Assembly: GCA_000435615.1 (NCBI GenBank)
Contig: FR882035.1
Span: 59,544-74,640, forward strand
Reading direction: 5' to 3'
DNA: 15,097 nucleotides
Source of the DNA: Firmicutes bacterium CAG:238
GTDB lineage: Bacteria; Bacillota; Clostridia; Peptostreptococcales; Anaerovoracaceae
This document shows, in pieces, positions 1 to 6,879 of the stretch; position 1 is the first letter of the stretch; the number at the start of each line of letters is the position of its first letter. The notes under the pieces were generated by a model that saw nothing but the letters and a program-made list of their open reading frames with translations, was not told where the DNA came from and searched no databases. Position numbers and translations under genes: made by a program.

Positions 1-1306
1 GGTTATGCTTGCCTATCCGATGGTGATGATGTGGCCGGGAATCAAAGCACTGCCGAGTCTGTATGTGCCGGTCAACGAAGATTTGTATTGCTTCGGACCG
101 AACAATATGACGATATTTGTGCTGTGCATTGCCGGAATGACGATTGCAATCGCATTGACGATCATCTGTCTTGTGGCGATGGTCAAAAAAATCAAATCGC
201 GGAAGTTCTGGGAAAAATCTTTGCTCGGGAACATTTTTAAGGCAATCGGGAACGGAATCGCAGCAGTGGTGCATGCGATAAAGACGACCGACAATTTCCT
301 GCTGAAATATGTGGGAATTTTGATTGGCATGGTGTTCCTTGCAATGACATGGGTCGGAGCAATCCTGGACTTCATTCTTATCTTTATCTTTGTACCGAAG
401 AAGGTCAGAAAATTCCAGGAAATCAGGAGAGGTGTAACTGAGGTCAAAGAGGGCAACCTTTTATACAAGATATCCGTTGACAGGGACAAAAACGGTGCTC
501 CGGATACGGAACTGGATATGCTCGCGGAAGATTTGAACTGCATTTCGGACGCTTCCGAGGCGGCAGTTCAAAACGAACTCAAGACGCAGAGAATGAAAAC
601 CGACCTGATTTCCAATGTTTCGCACGATTTAAAGACACCGTTGACATCGATGGTATCCTATATCGACCTTTTGAAAAAAGAAGGGCTGGAAAGCCCGAAC
701 GCGCCGGGCTATCTGAAGATTCTCGACGAAAAGACCGAACGCCTGAAGGTTCTGACCGAGGAACTCTTTGAGGCTGCAAAGGCTTCCAGCGGAGCGATTC
801 CTGTAAATAAAGAAGCAATCGACCTCGGTTCCCTGGTAAGCCAGAGCCTCGGCGAAATGGATGCAAGGCTCAAAGCACGCGGACTTGATGTGATCGTTAC
901 CAATGCGTGCATCGCCGCAAGTGCTGCGGAGGGCAGCGAGATTGAGAGTACGGGCGGTCCGAAAGTCATGGCAGACGGTCAGCTTTTGTGGAGAGTGATT
1001 GAAAATCTGCTTGGGAATGTTTCCAAATATGCACTCGAAAACAGCCGTGTTTATGTGAACATCGGCCGTAAAAACAGCAAAGTGCTTTTCGAAGTGAAGA
1101 ACATTTCCGAAGATGCACTGAATATTTCCGAAGAGGAATTGATGGAACGCTTTACGCGCGGAGATGCGTCGAGAAATACGGAAGGAAGCGGACTTGGACT
1201 TGCAATTGCAAAGGATTTGGTACGCCTGATGGACGGCGTATTCGAAATCACCATAGACGGAGACTTGTTCAAGGCATCCGTGCTCCTTGAGGAAGCTGCC
1301 GAGTAA
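1..1306 (+). CDS. Membrane sensor histidine kinase, 5'-truncated by the window edge
   Basis: The reading frame is already open at the first base, so the N-terminus lies outside the window; residues are counted from the ATG at 5. Two hydrophobic stretches (about residues 36-60 and 103-130) are probable membrane helices. They are followed by a HAMP-like linker (about 131-190), a dimerisation/phosphoacceptor domain with the H-box around His207 (NVSHDLKTPLTS), and a HATPase_c domain with the N-box (ENLLGN, about 333-338), an F-box (RFTRGD, about 382-387) and a G2 box (GSGLGLAIAK, about 394-403). The usual DxGxG G1 box is replaced by a sequence around KNISEDALNIS, as I recall for a subfamily of clostridial VanS/PhoR-like kinases. 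It would autophosphorylate on His207 in response to an unknown envelope signal. The partner regulator is probably just upstream, outside the window. It is not EutW, which has a different kinase domain. Confidence 0.9.
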   Translation, partial: VMLAYPMVMMWPGIKALPSLYVPVNEDLYCFGPNNMTIFVLCIAGMTIAIALTIICLVAMVKKIKSRKFWEKSLLGNIFKAIGNGIAAVVHAIKTTDNFLLKYVGILIGMVFLAMTWVGAILDFILIFIFVPKKVRKFQEIRRGVTEVKEGNLLYKISVDRDKNGAPDTELDMLAEDLNCISDASEAAVQNELKTQRMKTDLISNVSHDLKTPLTSMVSYIDLLKKEGLESPNAPGYLKILDEKTERLKVLTEELFEAAKASSGAIPVNKEAIDLGSLVSQSLGEMDARLKARGLDVIVTNACIAASAAEGSEIESTGGPKVMADGQLLWRVIENLLGNVSKYALENSRVYVNIGRKNSKVLFEVKNISEDALNISEEELMERFTRGDASRNTEGSGLGLAIAKDLVRLMDGVFEITIDGDLFKASVLLEEAAE

Positions 1307-1351
1307 AACCGGAATCGGAAAAAAACAAACAAAGAATAAAGGAAAGACATG

Positions 1352-1380
1352 TTGCAGAATCTATCGTTTTGGTATATAAT
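1352..1380 (+). promoter_or_regulatory. Sigma-A type promoter of the 60-residue ORF
   Basis: TTGCAG (1352-1357) and a perfect TATAAT (1375-1380) are separated by 17 nt. The bases around the -10 closely match those of the promoter at 1615-1643. Transcription would start about 32 nt before the ATG at 1419. Confidence 0.75.
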
Positions 1381-1418
1381 GTAAATTAAACCAATGATAC
1401 GAAAACGGAGGATGTAAT

Positions 1419-1601
1419 ATGTCTTTTTCTGATTTTACGACGGATAATGATTTGCTTGCAAAAAGACTGAAAGAAGTTTTGCTGAGCAAAGCAAAGATTG
1501 AGTTTTGCGGGAGAAACATCATTCACCTGAGCGCGGAGCTCACATCGAAAACCACCGGCAAGACGGTTGCCACCGCACTTGCGACGTATTTGAACAGCTA
1601 A
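1419..1601 (+). CDS. Small hypothetical protein (60 aa)
   Basis: I do not recognise this protein. The ATG at 1419 has a strong GGAGG (1407-1411) seven bases upstream and a consensus-like promoter at 1352-1380, so expression is plausible. The 60 residues show no signal peptide or membrane segment. The N-terminal half (about residues 8-27) looks helical and charged, one Cys lies in EFCGRN (about 28-33), and the C-terminal part (HLSAELTSKTTGKTVATAL) is rich in Thr, Ala and Lys. It stands alone between the kinase gene and yhaM, each gap about 100 bp, and seems to be a single-gene transcription unit. A small cytosolic regulator or ribosome- or enzyme-associated protein is possible, but nothing in the sequence decides this. 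Confidence 0.72.
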   Translation: MSFSDFTTDNDLLAKRLKEVLLSKAKIEFCGRNIIHLSAELTSKTTGKTVATALATYLNS

Positions 1602-1607
1602 AATGCT

Positions 1608-1633
1608 AAAAATCTTGCGAAAAAGCAGATTTT
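1608..1633 (+). terminator. Weak hairpin after the 60-aa ORF, overlapping the next -35
   Basis: AAAATC plus TGC (1609-1618, one bulged T) can pair with GCA plus GATTTT (1625-1633) around the loop GAAAAA. The T-run belongs to the stem and no long T-tract follows, so as a terminator it is weak. It includes the -35 hexamer of the yhaM promoter. Confidence 0.35.
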
Positions 1634-1643
1634 GATATATAAT
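1615..1643 (+). promoter_or_regulatory. Sigma-A type promoter of yhaM
   Basis: TTGCGA (1615-1620), a 17-nt spacer and TATAAT (1638-1643), about 50 nt before the yhaM ATG at 1696. The bases flanking the -10 nearly duplicate those at 1370-1388. It probably drives the yhaM, CCA-like, recD2-like and comF cluster. Confidence 0.7.
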
Positions 1644-1695
1644 GTAGATTAATTGTTTGCGTATGCATGCGGTGCAATAGGAAAAGGACGGTCAA

Positions 1696-2700
1696 ATGAA
1701 AAAAGTATATATAAAAGATTTAAGGAAAGACAGCGAAGTCATTGACTTCTTCATGGTGAAAGCTACCGCCATCAAGACAGGTTCCAACGGAAAACAGTAT
1801 TGGGATCTTACGCTTGGCGATAAATACGGCGAAGTAACCGCAAAAAAATGGGATATCACCGACAAAGAAATCGAGTCGATTCTGACAATCAAAGAGAAGG
1901 ACATCGTCAAGGTGAAGGCACTCATAACCGAATGGGCGGGGCAGCTCCAGATGCGTGTTATGAGAATCAGGCCGGCAAACGAGAATGACGAGATTGATAT
2001 GCAGGACTATGTGAAGGCGGCTCCGGAAGACCCTCACAAGATGTATGATTATATTTTGGGAAGGGCAGAAGCAATCGCCGACAAGGATCTTAAAGCGATA
2101 TGCCTGAAGTTTCTCAGCGAAAACAAGGAGAAGCTGATGTATTATCCGGCCGCACAGAAGAACCATCACGCGCAGCTCGGAGGGCTCTTGTATCATATGA
2201 AGCGCATGCTTATGACAGGAGAACGTGCCTGCGAGGTGTATACGAATCTGAACCGCGATTTGGTAACGACGGGAGTGATTTTGCACGATATGGAAAAGCT
2301 CAACGAAATCGTGGCGGAATCCGACGGAATCGCAACAGGATATTCGTTTGAAGGGCAGATGCTCGGACATATTATTCAGGGAGTCAAGACGATTGACCGC
2401 ATGACGCTTGAACTCGGCTTTCCGAGAGAAAAGGCCATCATGCTGGAACATATGATACTTGCGCATCACTACGAACCGGAATTCGGAAGCCCGAAGAAAC
2501 CGCTGTTCCCGGAAGCGGAACTGCTGCACTACCTCGACATTCTGGATGCGAGAATGTTCGACATGGAAGCGGCACTTGAGGCAACCGCCGAGGGAGAATT
2601 CAGTGACAAAGTAAGAACGCTTGACAACCGGAAACTGTATAAGCCGACAGGCACAATTTTGAATAAATCAAAAAAATCGAAGGAGGAAAGAAATGATTAA
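1696..2700 (+). CDS. yhaM: 3'-5' exoribonuclease, YhaM/CBF1 family
   Basis: A 334-residue protein, close to the size of Bacillus YhaM. Residues about 10-95 form an OB-fold nucleic-acid-binding domain, ending in a typical QLQMRVMRIRP strand. Residues about 145-300 are an HD phosphohydrolase domain with metal-binding positions visible at His157/His158, His167, the HD pair 197-198 (ILHDMEKL), His225 (MLGHIIQG), His257/258 (LAHHYEPEFGSPK) and Asp284. YhaM enzymes degrade single-stranded RNA (and DNA) from the 3' end and take part in mRNA turnover. The C-terminus is Lys-rich. The start is set by AAAGGA (1683-1688) seven bases before the ATG. The stop overlaps the next gene by 8 nt, which suggests translational coupling with the CCA-like protein, a pairing that would put two RNA 3'-end proteins in one transcript. 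Confidence 0.93.
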   Translation: MKKVYIKDLRKDSEVIDFFMVKATAIKTGSNGKQYWDLTLGDKYGEVTAKKWDITDKEIESILTIKEKDIVKVKALITEWAGQLQMRVMRIRPANENDEIDMQDYVKAAPEDPHKMYDYILGRAEAIADKDLKAICLKFLSENKEKLMYYPAAQKNHHAQLGGLLYHMKRMLMTGERACEVYTNLNRDLVTTGVILHDMEKLNEIVAESDGIATGYSFEGQMLGHIIQGVKTIDRMTLELGFPREKAIMLEHMILAHHYEPEFGSPKKPLFPEAELLHYLDILDARMFDMEAALEATAEGEFSDKVRTLDNRKLYKPTGTILNKSKKSKEERND

Positions 2701-4024
2701 AGTACCTAAGGAAGTCACTAAGATAATGAAGACTTTAGGGGATGCGGGTTTTGAAAACTATGTGACGGGAGAATGTGTGATTGATTCCATGATGGGAGAG
2801 AAAACCTACAGCTGGGATGTAATCACGAAAGCAGGCTTTGAAGAGCTTACGGAACTTTTCCCTGAAGCAAAAATTCTCAGCACGAAGTACAGTGTGCTGA
2901 GAGAAGAACTGATTGATGAAATCTGCAACGAAAAGGGCGAAGTTATCGGTGAGGAAGGTTATATCATTGATATTTCCACTTACAGAATCAAAAACGCGAG
3001 CGAGTCTTCAGGGGATGACGAGAATCTCTTCACAGACAATGTTGAAGAGGATCTGGCAAGAAGAGATTTCACGATAGACGCCATTGCAATGAATCCATAC
3101 GCGGGCGTTAAGCCGATTGTTGATCCTTATGAAGGAAGAGAAGATGTTCGCAAGAAAATCATTAAGACGGTCGGCGAAGCAAGCGAGTCCTTCCGCAAAG
3201 AGCCGATTCGCATGATGAAGGCAATCCGCTATGCAGCACAGTTCGGATTCGACTTACATAAGAGTGTATACGAAGCGATCGTGGCGAACTACAGCCTTCT
3301 TGAAACGGTTAAACCGGAAAAAATCAGAGATGAATTCACGGATATCATGGCAGCTCCTCATGCAGGCAAGGGACTTAACATGCTCATGAATACGGGACTT
3401 CTTCGGGTAATCCTCGGCGAGCAGCAGTTCAGCAGACTGACGCGCAGAGAGAAGAGCGACCTGATGGCACTTTGTGAAGGAATTGAGAAGACGAAGCAGG
3501 TTCCGGAAAGAAGACTGGGTCTTTTTTACTCGACCATTCACAAAAAACGTTCCATGCCTTCCATCGACAAACTCAACTTTGATGAAGAAACGCACCAGCA
3601 CCTTGTGGATGCCGTGCATGATATGCCGAAGCTGTACTTCACTGCACAGCCACAGGATCTCAAGAAATTCATCTATGACAGAAGCATGGAAAGATACGAA
3701 TATCTTTTGAACCTTGAGAAAGCGCAGAGATTGGCATTCGATTACGACTCAGAAACCAAGATCCGAAGTAAGATGTATATGCTCGGCGAAATCAAGAAAA
3801 ACAACGAGGTTATTTTCGTTGAGGATCTTGCCGTTGATGCAAACGATTTAATCGAAGCAGGAATCTGTGACGAAACAAATGTCGAAAAGATGCTCGTAAT
3901 GCTTACGGAATCCACCCATGTCAGACCGAAGCAGAATACGCGTGAAGAACTGCTGAAGGTTGCCAAGAAATATAAGAGAAACAAAATTGCCGCTTGGGGC
4001 AGAGGAGTATCATGGCTGAGATAA
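2693..4024 (+). CDS. CCA-adding/poly(A)-polymerase family nucleotidyltransferase with altered active site
   Basis: A 443-residue member of the class II tRNA nucleotidyltransferase/poly(A) polymerase family. It keeps the family layout: head motif (residues 22-42), the strand with the third carboxylate (IDISTYR, Asp93), motif B RRDFTIDAIAMNP (123-135), the DPYEGREDV loop, the FRKEPIRMMKAIRYAAQFGF stretch in the neck and the PEKIRDEF motif. The head is unusual: the canonical GGxVRD reads GECVID (26-31), so the second Gly and the Arg are lost. The canonical DxD metal pair reads S40-W-D42, so the first aspartate is lost. It may be a diverged enzyme, a non-catalytic RNA-binding protein, or depend on another residue for metal binding, so I give no gene symbol. 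An AGGAGG (2681-2686) six bases upstream fixes the start inside the yhaM 3' end. Confidence 0.85.
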   Translation: MIKVPKEVTKIMKTLGDAGFENYVTGECVIDSMMGEKTYSWDVITKAGFEELTELFPEAKILSTKYSVLREELIDEICNEKGEVIGEEGYIIDISTYRIKNASESSGDDENLFTDNVEEDLARRDFTIDAIAMNPYAGVKPIVDPYEGREDVRKKIIKTVGEASESFRKEPIRMMKAIRYAAQFGFDLHKSVYEAIVANYSLLETVKPEKIRDEFTDIMAAPHAGKGLNMLMNTGLLRVILGEQQFSRLTRREKSDLMALCEGIEKTKQVPERRLGLFYSTIHKKRSMPSIDKLNFDEETHQHLVDAVHDMPKLYFTAQPQDLKKFIYDRSMERYEYLLNLEKAQRLAFDYDSETKIRSKMYMLGEIKKNNEVIFVEDLAVDANDLIEAGICDETNVEKMLVMLTESTHVRPKQNTREELLKVAKKYKRNKIAAWGRGVSWLR

Positions 4025-5796
4025 GAGAGGTCACCCCTGAGGTGACCTTATTTTTACGCTCAATCGGGCTGTCGAACTATTATATTGTCAAGATTTTTGA
4101 CCTTGTGGGCGAATCAGCGATAGGATTGACGGAGGACAACCCGTACTGGCTGCTCGAGGAGTTTCCGAGAATGGGATTTGCGAAGGTGGATGCCATCGCG
4201 AAATCGCTCGGCTTCGGCGACGAAAACCGATATCGAGTCGAAGCGGGGATTGCCATTCTTATGAAAAAATATGCTTCGGAGGGACATTCGTTTGCCTTTT
4301 ATAAGGATTTGTGCCGGGAAACCGCAGAAAATCTTCAGATAAACAGCGAACTTGTGGAAGATGTTACGGAGGATATGGTTTTTGACGGGCGGCTGCAGCT
4401 TGCCGATGTGAACGGTGTGCGGGCGGTGTATTTTTATGGCTACTATAAGGCGGAATGCAGCGTGGCAGGGAAGCTCGCAAGGCTTGAGAATCCGCAGGAC
4501 GGGCTGAAACCGGTGGGCGGCAATATCGAGGCACTGATTGCAAAGACAGAGGCACAATCGGCAGTTGAACTTTCGTCCGAGCAGAAAGAGGCTGTCCGCA
4601 ATGCGCTGCTGAGCGGAGTGTCAATCATTACGGGCGGACCGGGTACAGGAAAGACCACAATCATCAATACGTTGATTTCGATTGTTGAAGGAAGCGGGCT
4701 GAAGGCTGCGGTTGCGGCACCTACGGGGAGAGCGGCGAAGCGAGTAATGGAGACCAGCGGGCATTTTGCCTGCACCGTGCACAGGCTTCTTGAGTTTTTT
4801 TACGATGAAGAGACGCGGTACATGGCATTCGGAAGAAACGCCGAAAAACCGCTTACGCAGGATGTTGTAATTATCGACGAGGCATCGATGCTGGACTTGC
4901 TTCTTGCCGAAGCCCTCTGCAATGCACTCAAACCCGGAACCCGCCTTATTCTTGTAGGCGATGCGGACCAGCTTCCGTCTGTGGGAGCGGGAAATGTGCT
5001 TGCAGATTTGATTGATAGTGAATTTTTCTTTACATCGGCGCTCACGCATATATACAGACAGAGCGAGCAAAGCGGAATCGTTATAAACGCTCACAGAATC
5101 AACAGCGGCGATTATCCGAAATTCGGAGAGGATTTCCGCTTGGTAAAAGCGGACAAACATGAGGAAATCCTGCGAAAGATTGTTGATATTTCCTCCGAGA
5201 TTCCAAAGGAGCGTCTGCAGGTGCTGACCCCGACCAAAAAAGGACTCATCGGAAGCATAAGTTTAAACGAGCATCTCCAGAAGACCTTTAACCCGCCGTC
5301 CGAGGAAAAGGACGAGCTTAAGTTCGGAAGTACCGTCTTTCGGGTCGGCGACCGTGTGATGCAAAATAAGAACGATTATCAAATCGAGTATAAAGCTGCG
5401 GGCAATGAGAAAGCATCGGGCAAAGGAGTTTTTAACGGTGAAATCGGAACTGTTGCGGCGGTCGATAAAGAAATGAAAACCGTTACGGTTGTGTATGATG
5501 ACACCAGATGGGTGGAATATCCGTACATTCAGCTTGATGAGCTGGAACTTGCGTATGCGATTACCGTGCACAAGAGCCAGGGCAGCGAGTTTCCGGTCGT
5601 AATCCTGCCGATGAGCTGGTTTCCGCCGGTTCTGGCGACGCGAAGTCTTCTGTACACGGCAGTCACAAGAGGAAAAGAGGATGTTGTCATCGTTGGAAAT
5701 CCGCAGTATATGAATGGAATGGTTGACAACAACCGCAGCAAGAGCCGAAACTCCGGCCTTAAGGCACGAATCGTCGGCATGTGCGGGCTGATGTAG
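4012..5796 (+). CDS. RecD2-like ATP-dependent DNA helicase, short form
   Basis: A 594-residue superfamily 1B helicase. Residues about 8-70 resemble the helix-hairpin-helix region of RecD2. The motor follows, with Walker A GGPGTGKTT (208-216), motif Ia APTGRAAKR, Walker B VVIIDEAS (285-292), motif III LVGDADQLPS, motif V TVHKSQGSEF (about 518-527) and motif VI TAVTRG (549-554). Typical RecD2 proteins have roughly 740-800 residues and an N-terminal domain of about 130-150 residues that is missing here; no in-frame remnant exists because the upstream DNA encodes the CCA-like protein. RecD2 unwinds DNA 5'-3' and acts in recombination and replication-fork repair. I prefer the ATG at 4012 over an in-frame TTG at 3994, because AGAGGAG (4001-4007) lies at 4 nt. 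It overlaps the preceding gene by 13 nt. A terminator-like hairpin lies inside codons 6-15. Confidence 0.88.
   Translation: MAEIREVTPEVTLFLRSIGLSNYYIVKIFDLVGESAIGLTEDNPYWLLEEFPRMGFAKVDAIAKSLGFGDENRYRVEAGIAILMKKYASEGHSFAFYKDLCRETAENLQINSELVEDVTEDMVFDGRLQLADVNGVRAVYFYGYYKAECSVAGKLARLENPQDGLKPVGGNIEALIAKTEAQSAVELSSEQKEAVRNALLSGVSIITGGPGTGKTTIINTLISIVEGSGLKAAVAAPTGRAAKRVMETSGHFACTVHRLLEFFYDEETRYMAFGRNAEKPLTQDVVIIDEASMLDLLLAEALCNALKPGTRLILVGDADQLPSVGAGNVLADLIDSEFFFTSALTHIYRQSEQSGIVINAHRINSGDYPKFGEDFRLVKADKHEEILRKIVDISSEIPKERLQVLTPTKKGLIGSISLNEHLQKTFNPPSEEKDELKFGSTVFRVGDRVMQNKNDYQIEYKAAGNEKASGKGVFNGEIGTVAAVDKEMKTVTVVYDDTRWVEYPYIQLDELELAYAITVHKSQGSEFPVVILPMSWFPPVLATRSLLYTAVTRGKEDVVIVGNPQYMNGMVDNNRSKSRNSGLKARIVGMCGLM
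4028..4055 (+). terminator. Terminator-like hairpin inside the start of the recD2-like gene
   Basis: AGGTCACC (4028-4035) and GGTGACCT (4041-4048) pair over 8 bp around the loop CCTGA, followed by TATTTTT. It starts 4 nt after the stop of the CCA-like gene, where an intrinsic terminator is expected, yet it lies within the helicase reading frame and encodes its VTPEVT residues. It may attenuate transcription into the helicase. Confidence 0.55.
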
Positions 5797-5813
5797 GAAA
5801 AAAGGGTATGGAA

Positions 5814-6593
5814 ATGGGAAGAAAAAAGTTAATGGATGCTCTGATGGATTTTGTTTATCCGCAGAACCTGTACTGCATTGTATGCGGCAACTTCATTGAC
5901 CGTACGCGAAAGTACTGCCTCTGCGACCACTGCATCAGGCATATCGAATGGGGAAATATAGAGGTTGACTTAAGCAGGCAGCCCGATTACATAGGAAATT
6001 CGGAGTATGTCGATTCCGTCAGGGCCTGTTTTAAGTATGGACTTTACAGCAGAAGACTGATTTTTGAGCTCAAATACAACGGTCACAGCTATGTGGCCCG
6101 CGTGCTCGGGCAGATTGCAGCGGACAGGGTATGTACCGACCCCAGGGCTGCGGAACTGCTTCATTGCGATTTTGTGACGGGCGTGCCGATCAGCGAGGGA
6201 AAGCTTAAGAAAAGAGGATTCAATCAAGCGGAAAAAATTGCAAAATATTTTTGTGAGCAGAGTGGAATGCGGCACGAGCCGGATATCCTAAAACGTGTTA
6301 AGGAAACCGAGGCACAGCGCAGTCTGTCGCCTGCCGATCGAGCCATGAATCTGATGGGAGTTTTCCGTGTAAACTCTCGAAAGGCCCGGAATATCCATGG
6401 CAGCCGTATTTTGCTGATAGACGATATCTATACGACGGGGGCTACGATAAATCACTGTGCGCAGATTCTGAAAGAAGCCGGCGCATTGGAGGTCCATGTA
6501 TTTGTTATGGCAACGGGGAGCAAGCAGGCGGAAGGTGTTTTTGACGATGCCGAAAGCTCCGGAAAAAAAGTGCTTGCACATTGCGGAAGTTAA
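5814..6593 (+). CDS. comF: ComF family phosphoribosyltransferase-like protein
   Basis: A 259-residue ComF-type protein. The N-terminus carries a zinc-ribbon with Cys21, Cys24, Cys37 and Cys40 (YCIVCG and CLCDHC; an extra Cys35 is present). The rest is a type I phosphoribosyltransferase fold with the VTGVPIS strand, the KKRGFNQAEKIA motif (about 132-143), the QRSLSPADR segment and the PRPP-binding loop LIDDIYTTGAT (201-211). ComF proteins are needed for DNA uptake in competent bacteria, where they act in the cytoplasm on incoming single-stranded DNA; the reaction is unproven. The position directly after a RecD-like helicase is a frequent neighbourhood. I choose the ATG at 5814, with AAAGGG (5801-5806) at 7 nt, over 5808, which is too close to it, and over the GTG at 5781. 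The gap after the helicase stop is only 17 nt, so the two are probably one transcript. Confidence 0.88.
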   Translation: MGRKKLMDALMDFVYPQNLYCIVCGNFIDRTRKYCLCDHCIRHIEWGNIEVDLSRQPDYIGNSEYVDSVRACFKYGLYSRRLIFELKYNGHSYVARVLGQIAADRVCTDPRAAELLHCDFVTGVPISEGKLKKRGFNQAEKIAKYFCEQSGMRHEPDILKRVKETEAQRSLSPADRAMNLMGVFRVNSRKARNIHGSRILLIDDIYTTGATINHCAQILKEAGALEVHVFVMATGSKQAEGVFDDAESSGKKVLAHCGS

Positions 6594-6602
6594 GACTAAA
6601 AT
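6574..6602 (+). promoter_or_regulatory. Promoter of the raiA-motif RNA
   Basis: TTGCAC (6574-6579) and TAAAAT (6597-6602) are 17 nt apart, overlapping the comF 3' end. The expected start falls at 6608-6609, exactly the GG that opens the long closing helix of the structured RNA. Confidence 0.7.
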
Positions 6603-6603
6603 A

Positions 6604-6781
6604 AAAAGGACCGTCTGCGTCTGTGGTTGAAAATCCAAGCCAGGTGCGGGCAAAAGGATCCACGTAAGCCGTCGCGCAGGAGATCGGGCGGTGATCATGG
6701 CGTACCTTAGAAGTAAGTCCTCCGAAAATCGGGTAAAGGCAAGTGTGGGGGCAAAGACCAGGTCAGGCAGGCGGTCGTTTT
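6604..6781 (+). ncRNA. raiA-motif structured non-coding RNA
   Basis: A GC-rich stretch of about 175 nt without a credible gene lies between comF and hpf. Its ends pair: GACCGTCTGC (6609-6618) with GCAGGCGGTC (6767-6776), 10 bp with one G-U pair, extended by AAAA/TTTT (6604-6607 with 6778-6781) across one G-G mismatch. Internal elements include a hairpin around 6630-6642 (GGTTG with CAAGCC), the CCAAGCCAGGTGCGGGCAA region, and a CTTA-GAAG-TAAG hairpin around 6706-6717. The raiA RNA motif is a known large conserved RNA of Firmicutes and Actinobacteria, found mainly upstream of raiA/hpf genes; as far as I know its molecular role is not settled. Identification rests on position before hpf, size, promoter and closing helix, with partial recall of the conserved core. 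It is more likely a stand-alone RNA than a riboswitch, since hpf has its own promoter downstream. Confidence 0.82.
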
Positions 6782-6816
6782 GTGTCAAAATATTCACGCA
6801 GTTTTCGAAAAAAGAC

Positions 6817-6846
6817 TGTTCAACTTCATACAACATGTGGTATAAT
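6817..6846 (+). promoter_or_regulatory. Promoter of hpf (extended -10)
   Basis: TATAAT (6841-6846) is preceded by TG at 6838-6839, forming an extended -10. The -35 is poor (TGTTCA at 6817-6822, 18 nt away). It lies 33 nt before the hpf start and downstream of the raiA RNA, so hpf can be transcribed independently of the RNA. Confidence 0.7.
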
Positions 6847-6879
6847 AAGACCATAGAAACACAAGAGGAGGTCACCATT

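Noticed and set aside
1..1306. The window's histidine kinase as the missing EutW
   Set aside because: It has a membrane-anchored HAMP/HisKA VanS-like layout, unlike EutW, and lies about 8 kb away in a different gene group.
1720..2529. Long open frame on the minus strand opposite yhaM (269 codons)
   Set aside because: Composition-driven shadow of the + strand gene; no ribosome-binding site or family resemblance, while the + strand frame has a full HD-domain motif set.
6691..6879. In-frame upstream extension of hpf by 63 residues from an ATG at 6691
   Set aside because: It runs through the raiA-motif RNA and the hpf promoter, has no matching family sequence, and the ATG at 6880 has an excellent ribosome-binding site.
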